A stretch of DNA of 64,000 bases from Bosea sp. 685 (GTDB lineage Bacteria; Pseudomonadota; Alphaproteobacteria; Rhizobiales; Beijerinckiaceae): contig NZ_CP134779.1 of assembly GCF_031884435.1 (NCBI RefSeq), positions 2,170,001-2,234,000 of the forward strand, written 5' to 3'. The notes under the pieces are model-generated. The model was not told the DNA's origin and ran no database searches. It worked only from the letters and a program-made list of their open reading frames with translations. The position numbers were made by a program, and so were the translations under genes. Positions within the stretch are counted from its first letter, which is position 1; the number at the start of each line of letters is the position of its first letter. Below, piece by piece: positions 26,004 to 34,175 of the stretch.

Positions 26004-26125
26004 AGCCCTCATCCTGAGGAGCCATTCCGCAGGGAATGGCGTCTCGAAGGATGCTCCAGGAGGCTCCCCTGCAAGCTGGAGCATCCTTCGAGACTAAGCC
26101 TGCGGCGCTCCTCAGGATGAGGGCT
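26004..26125. repeat. 122-bp nearly perfect palindromic repeat R4
   Basis: GCCCTCATCCTGAGGAGC (left) matches the reverse of GCTCCTCAGGATGAGGGC (right), and GTCTCGAAGGATGCTCCAG pairs with CTGGAGCATCCTTCGAGAC. It lies between convergent genes and may act as a bidirectional transcription stop. Confidence 0.85.
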
Positions 26126-26155
26126 TGGGGGGCGATGGGCTCTTAAAAAGCCTTT

Positions 26156-27337
26156 TCAGCGCACGCCTTCCGCCAGGAACGCCACCGCCGCCGCGACGCC
26201 GCCGCTGCCATGGGGGATGTCCTTGGCCTGCAGCGTCATTTCGACGGCGCCGAGCGCGCCCAGCACCATCGGCGCGTTGACATGGCCCATATGGGCGATG
26301 CGGAAGGCTTTTCCGGTCAGGTCGCCGATGCCGAGACCCAGCGTCACGCCGCAGATGTCGCGGGCATGGTTGGTGATCGTCGCGGCCTCGACGCCTTGCG
26401 TCAGGATCGTCGTCACCGAAGGCGCGCGCTGCGCGGGCTCCGGGATGTTGAAGGCGAGCGCCTGACCCTCGATCCATTTCGACACCGCGGCATGGGTCGC
26501 GCCGGCGAGCAGTTCATGGCGCTTCCAGACCGCTTCCAGCCCCTCAGCCAGGATCATGTCGAGCGCGGCGCGCTGGCCGAAGAGCAGGTGCTCCGGCGCT
26601 GTGCCGCAATGCTTCATATAGGCCAGCGTGTTCATACGGGAGGACCAGTCCCAATAGAGCGTCTTCATCGTGGCGGTCTGATGGGCCTGCATCGCCTTCT
26701 CATTGGCTGCGACGAAGGCGAGGCCGGGCGAGGACATCAGCCCCTTCTGCGAGGCCGACATCGCGACGTCGATGCCCCAGGCGTCCATCTCGAACGGCAT
26801 GCAGCCGACCGAGGCGACACCGTCGACCATGAACAGGGCGGGATGCTTTGCTGCGTCCAGCGCCTTGCGCACCGCCGGCACGTCGTTGACGACGCCCGAG
26901 GCGGTGTCGATCTGGACCATCAAAACGGCCTTGATCTCGTGCCTTGTATCCTGCCGCAGACGCTCCTCGACGGCGGCGGGATCGACCGCGCGGCGCCAGG
27001 TACCGGCGAGAACCTCGACATCGGCGCCCATGAAGCGCGCCATCTCGCCCCAGCCAACAGCGAAGCGCCCGCTCGCCAGCACCAGCACCTTGTCGCCGCG
27101 CGAGAGCACATTGGTCAGCGCCGCCTCCCAGCCGCCATGGCCGTTGGCGGTGTAGATGAAGGTTTCGCCGGTGGTGCGGAAGATCTGCTTGAGGTCGTCG
27201 AGCACTGACTCGGTGAGGTTGACGATCGAGGCCGAGCTGAGCTCCTCGGCCGGGCGCATCATCGCCTGGAGAACCCGGTCGGGAATATTGGTCGGGCCTG
27301 GAGTCGCCAGGAAAGCCCGGCCGTTTGCGACGCTCAT
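26156..27337 (-). CDS. serine-glyoxylate / alanine-glyoxylate-type aminotransferase
   Basis: 393-residue fold-type I PLP enzyme of the class-V group. GRAFLATPGPTNIPDRVLQA at the N-terminus, TANGHGGWEAALTNVLSRGD (about 63-82), LFMVDGVASVGCMPFEMDAW with the PLP-binding Asp172, and the Schiff-base Lys198 in SASQKGLMSSPGLAF are all present. In methylotrophs and rhizobia this enzyme (SgaA) makes hydroxypyruvate and glycine from serine and glyoxylate. Here no serine-cycle genes adjoin it, so photorespiratory-type glyoxylate detoxification or amino-acid catabolism are equally possible. Confidence 0.9.
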   Translation of the reverse strand: MSVANGRAFLATPGPTNIPDRVLQAMMRPAEELSSASIVNLTESVLDDLKQIFRTTGETFIYTANGHGGWEAALTNVLSRGDKVLVLASGRFAVGWGEMARFMGADVEVLAGTWRRAVDPAAVEERLRQDTRHEIKAVLMVQIDTASGVVNDVPAVRKALDAAKHPALFMVDGVASVGCMPFEMDAWGIDVAMSASQKGLMSSPGLAFVAANEKAMQAHQTATMKTLYWDWSSRMNTLAYMKHCGTAPEHLLFGQRAALDMILAEGLEAVWKRHELLAGATHAAVSKWIEGQALAFNIPEPAQRAPSVTTILTQGVEAATITNHARDICGVTLGLGIGDLTGKAFRIAHMGHVNAPMVLGALGAVEMTLQAKDIPHGSGGVAAAVAFLAEGVR

Positions 27338-27402
27338 CTCGAAATCCCCAATATCTTGCCCGGCTGTCCTGGCGCGCAGGGCCGATGATTGGCGATGGCC
27401 TT

Positions 27403-27452
27403 AGAGCAGGATGCGGAAAAGGGGAAACCGGTTTTTTGCATCGATTTGCTCT
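27403..27452. repeat. 50-bp palindromic repeat R6
   Basis: AGAGCAGGATGCGGAAAAGG ... CCGGTTTTTTGCATCGATTTGCTCT; the ends are inverted. Copies are at 57364-57414 and 63854-63905. The AGAGCAGGATGCGAAAAAGTG-type element is common between genes in Rhizobiales. Confidence 0.85.
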
Positions 27453-27722
27453 CTTTTTGTGATGAGAGCCGGATTGCGCGCGGACGCCGCAGCGCAATTA
27501 TTCGCGTCACGCAGGGCTGGAATGCCGGGACGGCAGGGGCGTCCGCATTCGCGAGCCGACGAAGGGACGCGGACGCGTGAGGATGGGCTGTTGCTGTGTG
27601 CTGCAAATGCAACAATTCGCAACAATGGGCTAACGGAAGAGCAGGCCTCCCGGGGTTCGCGGCGGTTTGTGTCTGTTTGTCATAAAACTCATGTCTGGCC
27701 CGGTCATGAGCCGGACTGACCT

Positions 27723-27737
27723 ATCGGAATTTCCGAT
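27723..27737. promoter_or_regulatory. operator-like dyad upstream of autotransporter
   Basis: ATCGGAA-T-TTCCGAT, perfect 7-bp arms around one base, ~75 bp before the autotransporter start. No cognate regulator is known. Confidence 0.3.
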
Positions 27738-27812
27738 CGGGTTCGTCCCGAAGAGCTGCGCTGTTTGCTCGTCCGAAGAGCCGCTCTCTCAATTCGATCT
27801 GGAGCCTCTGCG

Positions 27813-30800
27813 ATGAGTTCTGCCGCGATGTGTGCTGCCCGCAATGCGCGCGTTTCCTTCACATCACGTCGTCGCGCGCTGTTGTGCAGCACGGCGCTGG
27901 TCGCGGCCGCGCTGGCAATGTTCGAGGCGCCGGCGGCCATCGCCCAGACCTTCACGGTCACTACCGGGACGACCGACAACACCGCCAAGACGCTGAACGG
28001 AACGCAGACCGGAACCGTCGAGGCGGGCGGCACCCTGAGCATCTCGGGCGCGACCGCGGCAGTGACCTGGAACAACACCGTCTCCCCCAATGTGATCCTG
28101 ACCAACCGGGGCACCATCGAACAGACCGGCACCGGGCGCGCCTTCGATTCCTCGGGCGGCACCCTGACGCCGCGCAACCTCACCTTCACCAATGAGGCGG
28201 GCGCGATCCTGCGCTCGGCCCAGAACGACGCCTTCCGCATCAACACGGCGGTGACCGGCAGCACCATCCTGATCGACAATGCCGGGCTGATCCAGGCGGG
28301 CGGGACCGGCTATGCGGGGCTCGGCCAGGCGCTCGATTTGCGTGCGATCACCGCGACCTCGGGCAACAGCATCAGCATCGTCAACCGCGCGACCGGTATC
28401 ATCGAATCCCTGACCGATGACGCGGTCAGGCCGGGCCAGGCGACCTCGATCAGCAATTCCGGGATCATCCGCAGCTTCGGGGCCAACACCTCCGGCGGCG
28501 CCAACGGCACGGCTGATGGCATCGACGCTGGCGGGCGCACCGGCATCGTGGTCACCAACAATGCCGGCGGGCTGATCTCGGGCGCGCGCCACGGCATCAC
28601 CGCCGATACCGATATCACGGTGGTCAACCTGGCCGGCGGCACGATCATCGGGCGCAACGGTTCCGGCGTCGGCTCGGACGGCACCGGCACGGTGACGAAT
28701 TACGGCACCATCACCGGGGCCTATGCCGGGGTCGGCAACATCTTCAATTCGGACGGCACCGCTTCGGTGAACGGCGATGGCGACGGCGTCGATATCGACC
28801 TGATCGGCACGGTCCGCAATTTCGGCATCATCCAGGGTACCGGTGCCGGCGGCGTCGATTCCGGCGGCCGCACCAACGGTTCCGAAGGCATCGCGATGGG
28901 CGGGGGCCTGATCGAGAACGCGGCCGGCGCGCTGATCTCCGGGGCGACCAGAGGCATCCTCATCGATGACGGCGCCAATGGCTCGGCCTATGGCGCGATC
29001 ACCATCAACAATGCCGGCACGATCCAGGGCCTTGCCGGTTCGGGCGTGACGATCGTCGGTAATTTCGCCAATTCGGTCACCAATTCCGGCCTGATCTCGG
29101 GGACGGGTTCGGAGCCGGCGCTGTTCTTCAACGGCAATGGCAACAACACCGTCGTCAATACCGGCACGATCTCGGCAAGCGGCAGCGGCCCCGCCATCCA
29201 GTTCGGCGACGGCAACAACAGCCTGACCAGCTCCGGCAAGATCACGGCCGCGAGCGCGGCCGGCACGGCGGTGCTGTTCGGCAACGGCAACAACAGCGTC
29301 ACCATCCAGGGTGGCAGCATCACCGGCAATCTGACGGCCGGCAGCGGCAGCAACACGCTGAATTTCGCGCTGGGCCAGGGTGGGGTTTTCACCCTCAACG
29401 GCAATATCAGCGGGTTCGCGACGACGGCGATCCAATCGGGCGAAGTGCATGTCAACGGCACGATCAGCGGCTCGTCGGGCCTAAGCGTCGGCGCGGGCGG
29501 CATTCTCGGCGGCAACTCCACCTTGCCGAGCGTCACCATCGCCAGTGGCGGCACGATCTCGCCCGGCAACTCCATCGGCACCATCACGATCAACGGCAAC
29601 CTGACGCTGAGCGCGGGCTCGACCACCGTGATGGAAATCCAGGGCGCGGCCGCCGACCGCATCAACGTCAGCGGAACCGCGGCAATTGCCGGCACGTTGC
29701 GGCTCGTACCGCTGGCCGGCCCCTATGCCTTCCGGACGAACTACACGCTGATCTCGGCGCAAGGCGGCCGTTCCGGCAGCTTCGCTACGGTGGACACGCA
29801 AGGCTCGTTTGGCCCCGCGATCCGGACGAATGTGACTTATACCGGCACGGATGTGGTGCTGAGCCTTGATCCCAACGCCATTCTCTCGGTGGTCGGAGCT
29901 ACGCCGCTCAGCCGCAATGCGCTCGGCGTCGCTGCGGCCTTCGACCGGGCCGTCGCCGGCGGGGCCGATCCGTCGGCCTATTTCAACCTCTACAACACCC
30001 AGGCCGGCGCCCTTCCGGGTGCGTTGAATTCGCTGTCGGGCGAGGTCCACACCAGCGCCAACACCATGGCGGTCCAGGCGTCCGGCCAGTTCCTGGGCAT
30101 GATGCTCGACCCCTTCGCCAATGGCCGCGACGGCACGCTGGTCTCGGCCGCTGAGGCCGGCCTCGGCGCGGCTGCGTTCTCCGCCAGCCGCAGCGCAGTC
30201 GAGCTGCCGAGTGGCAAGGGGCCGCGGCCTGTCCTGCGCGAGGCGCCCAGGACCTATCGCGTCTGGGGCGCTGTGGCTGGCGGCTCAGCCCGTCTCGATG
30301 GCGACACTGTGGCGGGCTCGGCCCGCAACAAGACCTCCGACGGGCATGTCGCTGTTGGCGTCGATGTCGCGATCCTGCCCGGGACGATCGCCGGCATCGC
30401 GGTCTCGGGCGGCCAGTCGGATGCGACGCTCGGCAACGGCATGGGCTCGGCCACGGCCGATGTCTATCAGGCCGGTCTCTACGGCATGACCCGGTTCGGG
30501 GCGTTCAGCCTCAATGCGTCGGGCGCCTATTCGTCCCTGCAGGTCGAGACCAAGCGGGCGGTGCCGGTGCTCGGCGTCAATTCGGTCAAGGGCTCGTATC
30601 GGGCGGAAAGCTGGAGCGGGCGGCTGGAAGCGGCCTGGGCCGCCGCGACCTTCGCCGGCGTCACCTTGTCGCCCACAGCCGCGGTCCAGGCGCAGAGCGT
30701 CAGGACGCCGGGCTTCACCGAGACGAATGGCTTCACCGGCGCGGCCTTCGGCGTGACCTCGCTCGGGCGCACCAACAGCACGGTGCGCAGCGAATTGGGC

Positions 30801-31094
30801 GCGAAGCTCGACCTCGATACCGTGCTGGCCGGAGCGCAGGTCAATCTCTACGCCAAGGCGGCCTGGGCGCATTACTATGTGCGCGATGCGGGCTTCTCGG
30901 CTGGTCTTGTCGGCCTGAGCGGCGCGAGCTTCGTCACCGAAGGGGCAAAGCCCGCGCGTGACGCGGCGCTGCTAAGCGTCGGCGCGGATGTGAAGCTCAG
31001 CTCGCAGATGAGCCTGGGCGCGCGCCTCGACAGCGAATTGTCGTCGAGCACGACCAGCTATGCCGGCTCGCTGAGGCTGCGCTACGCTTTCTGA
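27813..31094 (+). CDS. type Va autotransporter (adhesin-like passenger, C-terminal beta-barrel)
   Basis: 1093 residues. An extended N-terminal signal (about 1-45, RRRALLCSTALVAAALAMFE ending AIAQ) is followed by a passenger (~46-800) rich in short Gly/Asn/Thr/Ser repeats such as NNAGTIQG, NSGLISGTG and GNGNNTVVNTGTI, typical of a right-handed beta-helix. The autotransporter barrel starts near residue 813 (RTYRVWGAVAGGSARLDGD) and ends in YAGSLRLRYAF with the terminal aromatic residue needed for BamA assembly. No protease or lipase motif was seen. The start is ATG 27813 after CTGGAG. The probable role is cell-surface adhesion. Confidence 0.93.
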   Translation: MSSAAMCAARNARVSFTSRRRALLCSTALVAAALAMFEAPAAIAQTFTVTTGTTDNTAKTLNGTQTGTVEAGGTLSISGATAAVTWNNTVSPNVILTNRGTIEQTGTGRAFDSSGGTLTPRNLTFTNEAGAILRSAQNDAFRINTAVTGSTILIDNAGLIQAGGTGYAGLGQALDLRAITATSGNSISIVNRATGIIESLTDDAVRPGQATSISNSGIIRSFGANTSGGANGTADGIDAGGRTGIVVTNNAGGLISGARHGITADTDITVVNLAGGTIIGRNGSGVGSDGTGTVTNYGTITGAYAGVGNIFNSDGTASVNGDGDGVDIDLIGTVRNFGIIQGTGAGGVDSGGRTNGSEGIAMGGGLIENAAGALISGATRGILIDDGANGSAYGAITINNAGTIQGLAGSGVTIVGNFANSVTNSGLISGTGSEPALFFNGNGNNTVVNTGTISASGSGPAIQFGDGNNSLTSSGKITAASAAGTAVLFGNGNNSVTIQGGSITGNLTAGSGSNTLNFALGQGGVFTLNGNISGFATTAIQSGEVHVNGTISGSSGLSVGAGGILGGNSTLPSVTIASGGTISPGNSIGTITINGNLTLSAGSTTVMEIQGAAADRINVSGTAAIAGTLRLVPLAGPYAFRTNYTLISAQGGRSGSFATVDTQGSFGPAIRTNVTYTGTDVVLSLDPNAILSVVGATPLSRNALGVAAAFDRAVAGGADPSAYFNLYNTQAGALPGALNSLSGEVHTSANTMAVQASGQFLGMMLDPFANGRDGTLVSAAEAGLGAAAFSASRSAVELPSGKGPRPVLREAPRTYRVWGAVAGGSARLDGDTVAGSARNKTSDGHVAVGVDVAILPGTIAGIAVSGGQSDATLGNGMGSATADVYQAGLYGMTRFGAFSLNASGAYSSLQVETKRAVPVLGVNSVKGSYRAESWSGRLEAAWAAATFAGVTLSPTAAVQAQSVRTPGFTETNGFTGAAFGVTSLGRTNSTVRSELGAKLDLDTVLAGAQVNLYAKAAWAHYYVRDAGFSAGLVGLSGASFVTEGAKPARDAALLSVGADVKLSSQMSLGARLDSELSSSTTSYAGSLRLRYAF

Positions 31095-31147
31095 GGGTTC
31101 GGAACTGCGGCCCGGGCCGGTTACGCGACCGGCCTGGCCGTGCAGCC

Positions 31148-32287
31148 TCAGTTGCTGATCTTCGGCAGGCGGCCGATGATCTTCTGACGGCCATCGACGA
31201 CCTCGGCGAGGAAGCTCTCGCGCTGGACGTCGCCATTTTTGTCGAAGGTGGTCTCCATCAGGATGCCGGGCTCGTCGGCGGGCGTGATGGTGGCGCCGTG
31301 CAGCGTCGCGGCGAGCTTGGTCGGCTCGAACTTGCCTTGCTTCTCGGTTGCCCATTTCACGGCATGGACCGCCATATAGCCCTTGATGCCGTTATGGTCG
31401 GGCAGGAAGTTGAAGCGCGCCTGGAAGCGCTTGCCGAACTCCTGCAGGGCCGGGATCGGGGCGTCGATGGTCTGGCCGACATGGCCGCGCACGCCCTCGG
31501 CCGCTTTGCCGGCGAGCTCGATCACCTTGGAGCTCAGGATCGTGGTCTCGCCGATGATCGGTTTGCCGACCTTCTGGTCGTTCAGGGCGACGAGCAGGCG
31601 GGCGCTCTCCTCCTCGTTCAGATAGACGAAGACGGCATCGGCCTGGATGTTCTTGATCTTGATCGCGTCATTGGTGAAATCGGCCTGGCCTTGCTCGGTC
31701 GAGAGATCGACGGCGACCTTGATGTCGCGGCTCGCCAGCTCCTTGACGATGGCATCATGGCCGCCCTTGCCGAAGTCGTTGTTGACCCAGACCACGGCGA
31801 CCGACTTCGCCTTGACCACGTCCTTGAGATAGGCCGCGATCTTGGGCATCGCCGCCGTCTGGCTGAGCGAGGTGCGGAAGATGAAAGGGTTGCCCTGCTG
31901 GGTGTAGGCTGCGCCGTCGCCGGCCGCGAGCTGGGCGATCTCGGCGCGCTGCGCCACCTGCATCGAGGCCAGGATGGAGCCAGTATAGACCGGGCCGAGC
32001 ACGGCATGGGTGCCCTCGTCGATGGCGCGTTGGACGGCTGCGCGCGCATTGGCCGGATTGGTCTGGGTGTCGTAGGCGACGAAGTCGATCTTGCGGCCGA
32101 GAATGCCGCCCTTGGCGTTGATCTCCTCGACGGCGAGCTCGATCCCGCTCTTCCAGTTGACGCCGGCCGTGGCGCCGGGGCCGGAGAGCTCGGCGATGGT
32201 GACGAGCTTGACCTTGTCCTGGGCGAGCGCCGGCGATGCGGTGGCGAGCACAGCCGCCAAAGCGGCCGCCTTCAGCATGAGCTTCAT
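31148..32287 (-). CDS. branched-chain amino acid-type ABC transporter substrate-binding protein (LivK-like)
   Basis: 379-residue periplasmic protein. The signal peptide is MKLMLKAAALAAVLATASPA, cut near LAQ. The type-I periplasmic binding fold of the Leu/Ile/Val family follows: VTIAELSGPGATAGVNWKSG, VDLAVEEINAKGG-like IELAVEEINAKGGILGRKID, VLGPVYTGSILASMQVAQ, and DGRQKIIGRLPKI at the end. GGGAGGA precedes the ATG. No permease or ATPase gene adjoins it, so its partners lie elsewhere. A sequence identical to part of the GntR-type operator at 34046-34062 lies 64 bp upstream, suggesting common control. Confidence 0.92.
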   Translation of the reverse strand: MKLMLKAAALAAVLATASPALAQDKVKLVTIAELSGPGATAGVNWKSGIELAVEEINAKGGILGRKIDFVAYDTQTNPANARAAVQRAIDEGTHAVLGPVYTGSILASMQVAQRAEIAQLAAGDGAAYTQQGNPFIFRTSLSQTAAMPKIAAYLKDVVKAKSVAVVWVNNDFGKGGHDAIVKELASRDIKVAVDLSTEQGQADFTNDAIKIKNIQADAVFVYLNEEESARLLVALNDQKVGKPIIGETTILSSKVIELAGKAAEGVRGHVGQTIDAPIPALQEFGKRFQARFNFLPDHNGIKGYMAVHAVKWATEKQGKFEPTKLAATLHGATITPADEPGILMETTFDKNGDVQRESFLAEVVDGRQKIIGRLPKISN

Positions 32288-32350
32288 TGGATCCTCCCGA
32301 GATCACAGTGGCCTTGAATGGCTCTGGTCACGATCATAATCGGTAGGACA

Positions 32351-32363
32351 CTGTATGCAAGAT
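32351..32363. promoter_or_regulatory. operator-like half site shared with 34046-34062
   Basis: CTGTATGCAAGAT, identical over 13 bases to the left part of the dyad upstream of the PEP-mutase-like gene. It lies 64 bp before the LivK-like gene start and is a possible site for the GntR regulator encoded next door. Confidence 0.45.
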
Positions 32364-32475
32364 GGATCTGCGTATAGTTGGTGTCGTTGGTGGTGCGATT
32401 GGGCTAGTCAGACCGTCGCTTGCCGATTGGGGTAGGGCGATTGCAGTGAGGCGCTGTGTCTGGGAGCGCGTGCCC

Positions 32476-33168
32476 TCAGCCGGCGCTCGCGCGGCGCAGG
32501 ACATCGCCATAGGCGTCCCGGGCGCGCAGGATGTGCTGGCGCAGGAGGCCGTCGAGATCCGCCAGGCGGCCATTGGCGAAGGCCTCGACCATCAGGCGGT
32601 GCTCGCTCATCGAGCGGGCCTGCTCGCCTTCAAGCGGCACCGAGAGATGCGTGCGTAGCGCCGCGACCCGGCCCGAGACGCTGCGATAGGCATTGCCGAG
32701 ATAGCGGTTGCCGCAATGCAGGAAGAAGATCTCGTGGAAGCCGGTATCGGCGCGGGCATAGTCATGGCGCGTGCCGCTGGCCTGGGCTGCATCCATGGCC
32801 GCGATCGCACTCGTCATGCCGTCCAGCGTCGCCTCCCGCGCCGTTGCCAGGCATTCGCGCAGCGCGTTGGTCTCCAGCATGAAACGGAAGGTGCAAAGCT
32901 CGGCGACATCGTCTGCCGTCGGCGCAAAGACGAAGGTGCCCTTCTTCGGCACGATGGTGACGAGGCCCTGGAGCTGGAGCCGGGCCAGCGCCTCGCGCAC
33001 CGGCGTGCGGCTGACGCCGAGCGCGCTGCTCAGCGCATCCTCCGAGAGGGCCTCGCCGAAGCGCATCTCGGCATCGATGATCGCCTTGCGCAGGCGTTCC
33101 TCGACGATGGTGACCAGCGATTTCGGCTGCTGGACCTTGAAACGCCTGATCGCCTTCATGCTCGTCAC
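32476..33168 (-). CDS. GntR-family regulator, FadR/FCD subfamily
   Basis: 230 residues. The N-terminal winged helix shows SLVTIVEERLRKAIIDAEM, FGEALSEDALSSALGVSRTP and VREALARLQLQGLVTIVPKKG, the GntR pattern. The C-terminal FCD domain includes MLETNALRECLA, the metal-type residues in FHEIFFLHCGNRYL and the final HRLMVEAFANGRL. GTG 33168 is preferred because GGAGGG stands right upstream; ATG 33159 is an alternative. It sits between the LivK-like gene and the PEP-mutase-like gene, both of which carry TGTATGC operator-like sites. Confidence 0.93.
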   Translation of the reverse strand: MTSMKAIRRFKVQQPKSLVTIVEERLRKAIIDAEMRFGEALSEDALSSALGVSRTPVREALARLQLQGLVTIVPKKGTFVFAPTADDVAELCTFRFMLETNALRECLATAREATLDGMTSAIAAMDAAQASGTRHDYARADTGFHEIFFLHCGNRYLGNAYRSVSGRVAALRTHLSVPLEGEQARSMSEHRLMVEAFANGRLADLDGLLRQHILRARDAYGDVLRRASAG

Positions 33169-33195
33169 GTTTCCCTCCGCGATTCGACGCCGGTA

Positions 33196-34032
33196 TCAGG
33201 CATAATGCTCGCGGCCGAGAAAGGCTTCATAGCTCGGCAGGTCGAGCATGTTGGCCTCCAGGCCGCGCGTGGTGCCGCTGCGCTTCAATTCGCGGGCGAA
33301 GGCGGTCATCATATGGGCGTAGGCGAGGGTGGAGGAGACGGGATAGCTGAGGAGTTTGAATCCGATGCGGCCGAACTCTTCGGCGTTAAGTGAAGGCACG
33401 CGGCCCTCGACATAGTTGAACATCAAGGGCGCCTCGATCTCGCGCAGGGCCTGGCGCATCTCGTCTTCCGATTGCAGCATCTCCAGCAGGACGAGATCGG
33501 CCCCGGCCCGCGCATAGGCCTTTCCGCGGGCGATCGCCTCGTCGAGGCCCAAAGGCAGGCGCGCATCCGAGCGGCCGATGATCAGGAAATCGGGATCGCG
33601 CCGCGTCGCGACCGCGATGCTGATCTTTTCGGCGTGCTCCTCGCGCGAGACCAGGGCAAGGCCGGCCATGGCGCCGCAGCGCTTGGGCGTGACCTGGTCC
33701 TCGAGATGGATCGCGGCGACGCCGGCGGCCTCGTATTCGGCGACCGTGCGGGCGACGTTGTTGAGATTGCCATAGCCGGTGTCAGCGTCTGCGATGACCG
33801 GAACCGGGACGGCGGCGGCCAAGGCGCGTCCGCGCGCCACCATTTCGGTCATGGTCAGGAGGCCGATATCGGGCGCGCCGATCAGGCTGGCGGAGAGGCC
33901 GTTGCCAGTCATGTAGACCGCCTCGAAGCCGGCCTGCGCGATGGCCCGCGCGCCGATCGCATCATGGCAGCCGGGGGCGACGATGAGGCCGGGCTGGCGC
34001 AGCCTGTCGGCGAGGGAATGGCGAGGGCTCAC
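33196..34032 (-). CDS. isocitrate lyase / PEP mutase-family enzyme
   Basis: 278-residue TIM-barrel enzyme. Mg-binding VIADADTGYGNLNNVARTV (about 79-97), the loop IHLEDQVTPKRCGAMAG (about 108-124) and FLIIGRSDARLPLGLDEAI match the ICL/PEPM superfamily. The active loop KRCG instead of isocitrate lyase's KKCGH, and the ~280-residue length, place it with carboxyphosphonoenolpyruvate mutase, dimethylmalate/methylisocitrate lyase or oxaloacetate decarboxylase members. It starts at GTG 34032 with GGAG upstream. It probably cleaves a 2-hydroxy- or 2-oxo-dicarboxylate; the neighbouring FAD oxidase suggests 2-hydroxyacid metabolism. Confidence 0.85.
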   Translation of the reverse strand: MSPRHSLADRLRQPGLIVAPGCHDAIGARAIAQAGFEAVYMTGNGLSASLIGAPDIGLLTMTEMVARGRALAAAVPVPVIADADTGYGNLNNVARTVAEYEAAGVAAIHLEDQVTPKRCGAMAGLALVSREEHAEKISIAVATRRDPDFLIIGRSDARLPLGLDEAIARGKAYARAGADLVLLEMLQSEDEMRQALREIEAPLMFNYVEGRVPSLNAEEFGRIGFKLLSYPVSSTLAYAHMMTAFARELKRSGTTRGLEANMLDLPSYEAFLGREHYA

Positions 34033-34045
34033 GGCAATCTCCGTC

Positions 34046-34062
34046 CTGTATGCAAGATACAG
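34046..34062. promoter_or_regulatory. GntR-type operator dyad
   Basis: CTGTAT-GCAAG-ATACAG, perfect 6-bp arms, 14 bp upstream of the PEP-mutase-like start and in the divergent promoter of the FAD oxidase. A further TGTATGC occurs at 34083-34089. Confidence 0.55.
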
Positions 34063-34175
34063 AACCTTGCACGAGACGGGCTTGTATGCCAGTCCTCGGT
34101 GACGCCGGGACGGGCTGCAGCCGCGCCCGCCCGCGCCCGTTTCGACCCAAGCCCGTTTCGATCGGAGACGCCGCC

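Larger units (their letters stand above)
27338..27812. other. 475-bp intergenic region
   Basis: It is divergent between the aminotransferase and the autotransporter. It holds repeat R6 (27403-27452) and a small dyad (27723-27737). No protein or RNA gene is supported. Confidence 0.5.

Noticed and set aside
27813..31094. Autotransporter passenger as an enzyme (protease or esterase)
   Set aside because: No Ser protease GDSG or GDSL esterase motif is visible; the short Gly/Asn/Thr repeats suggest a structural beta-helix adhesin.
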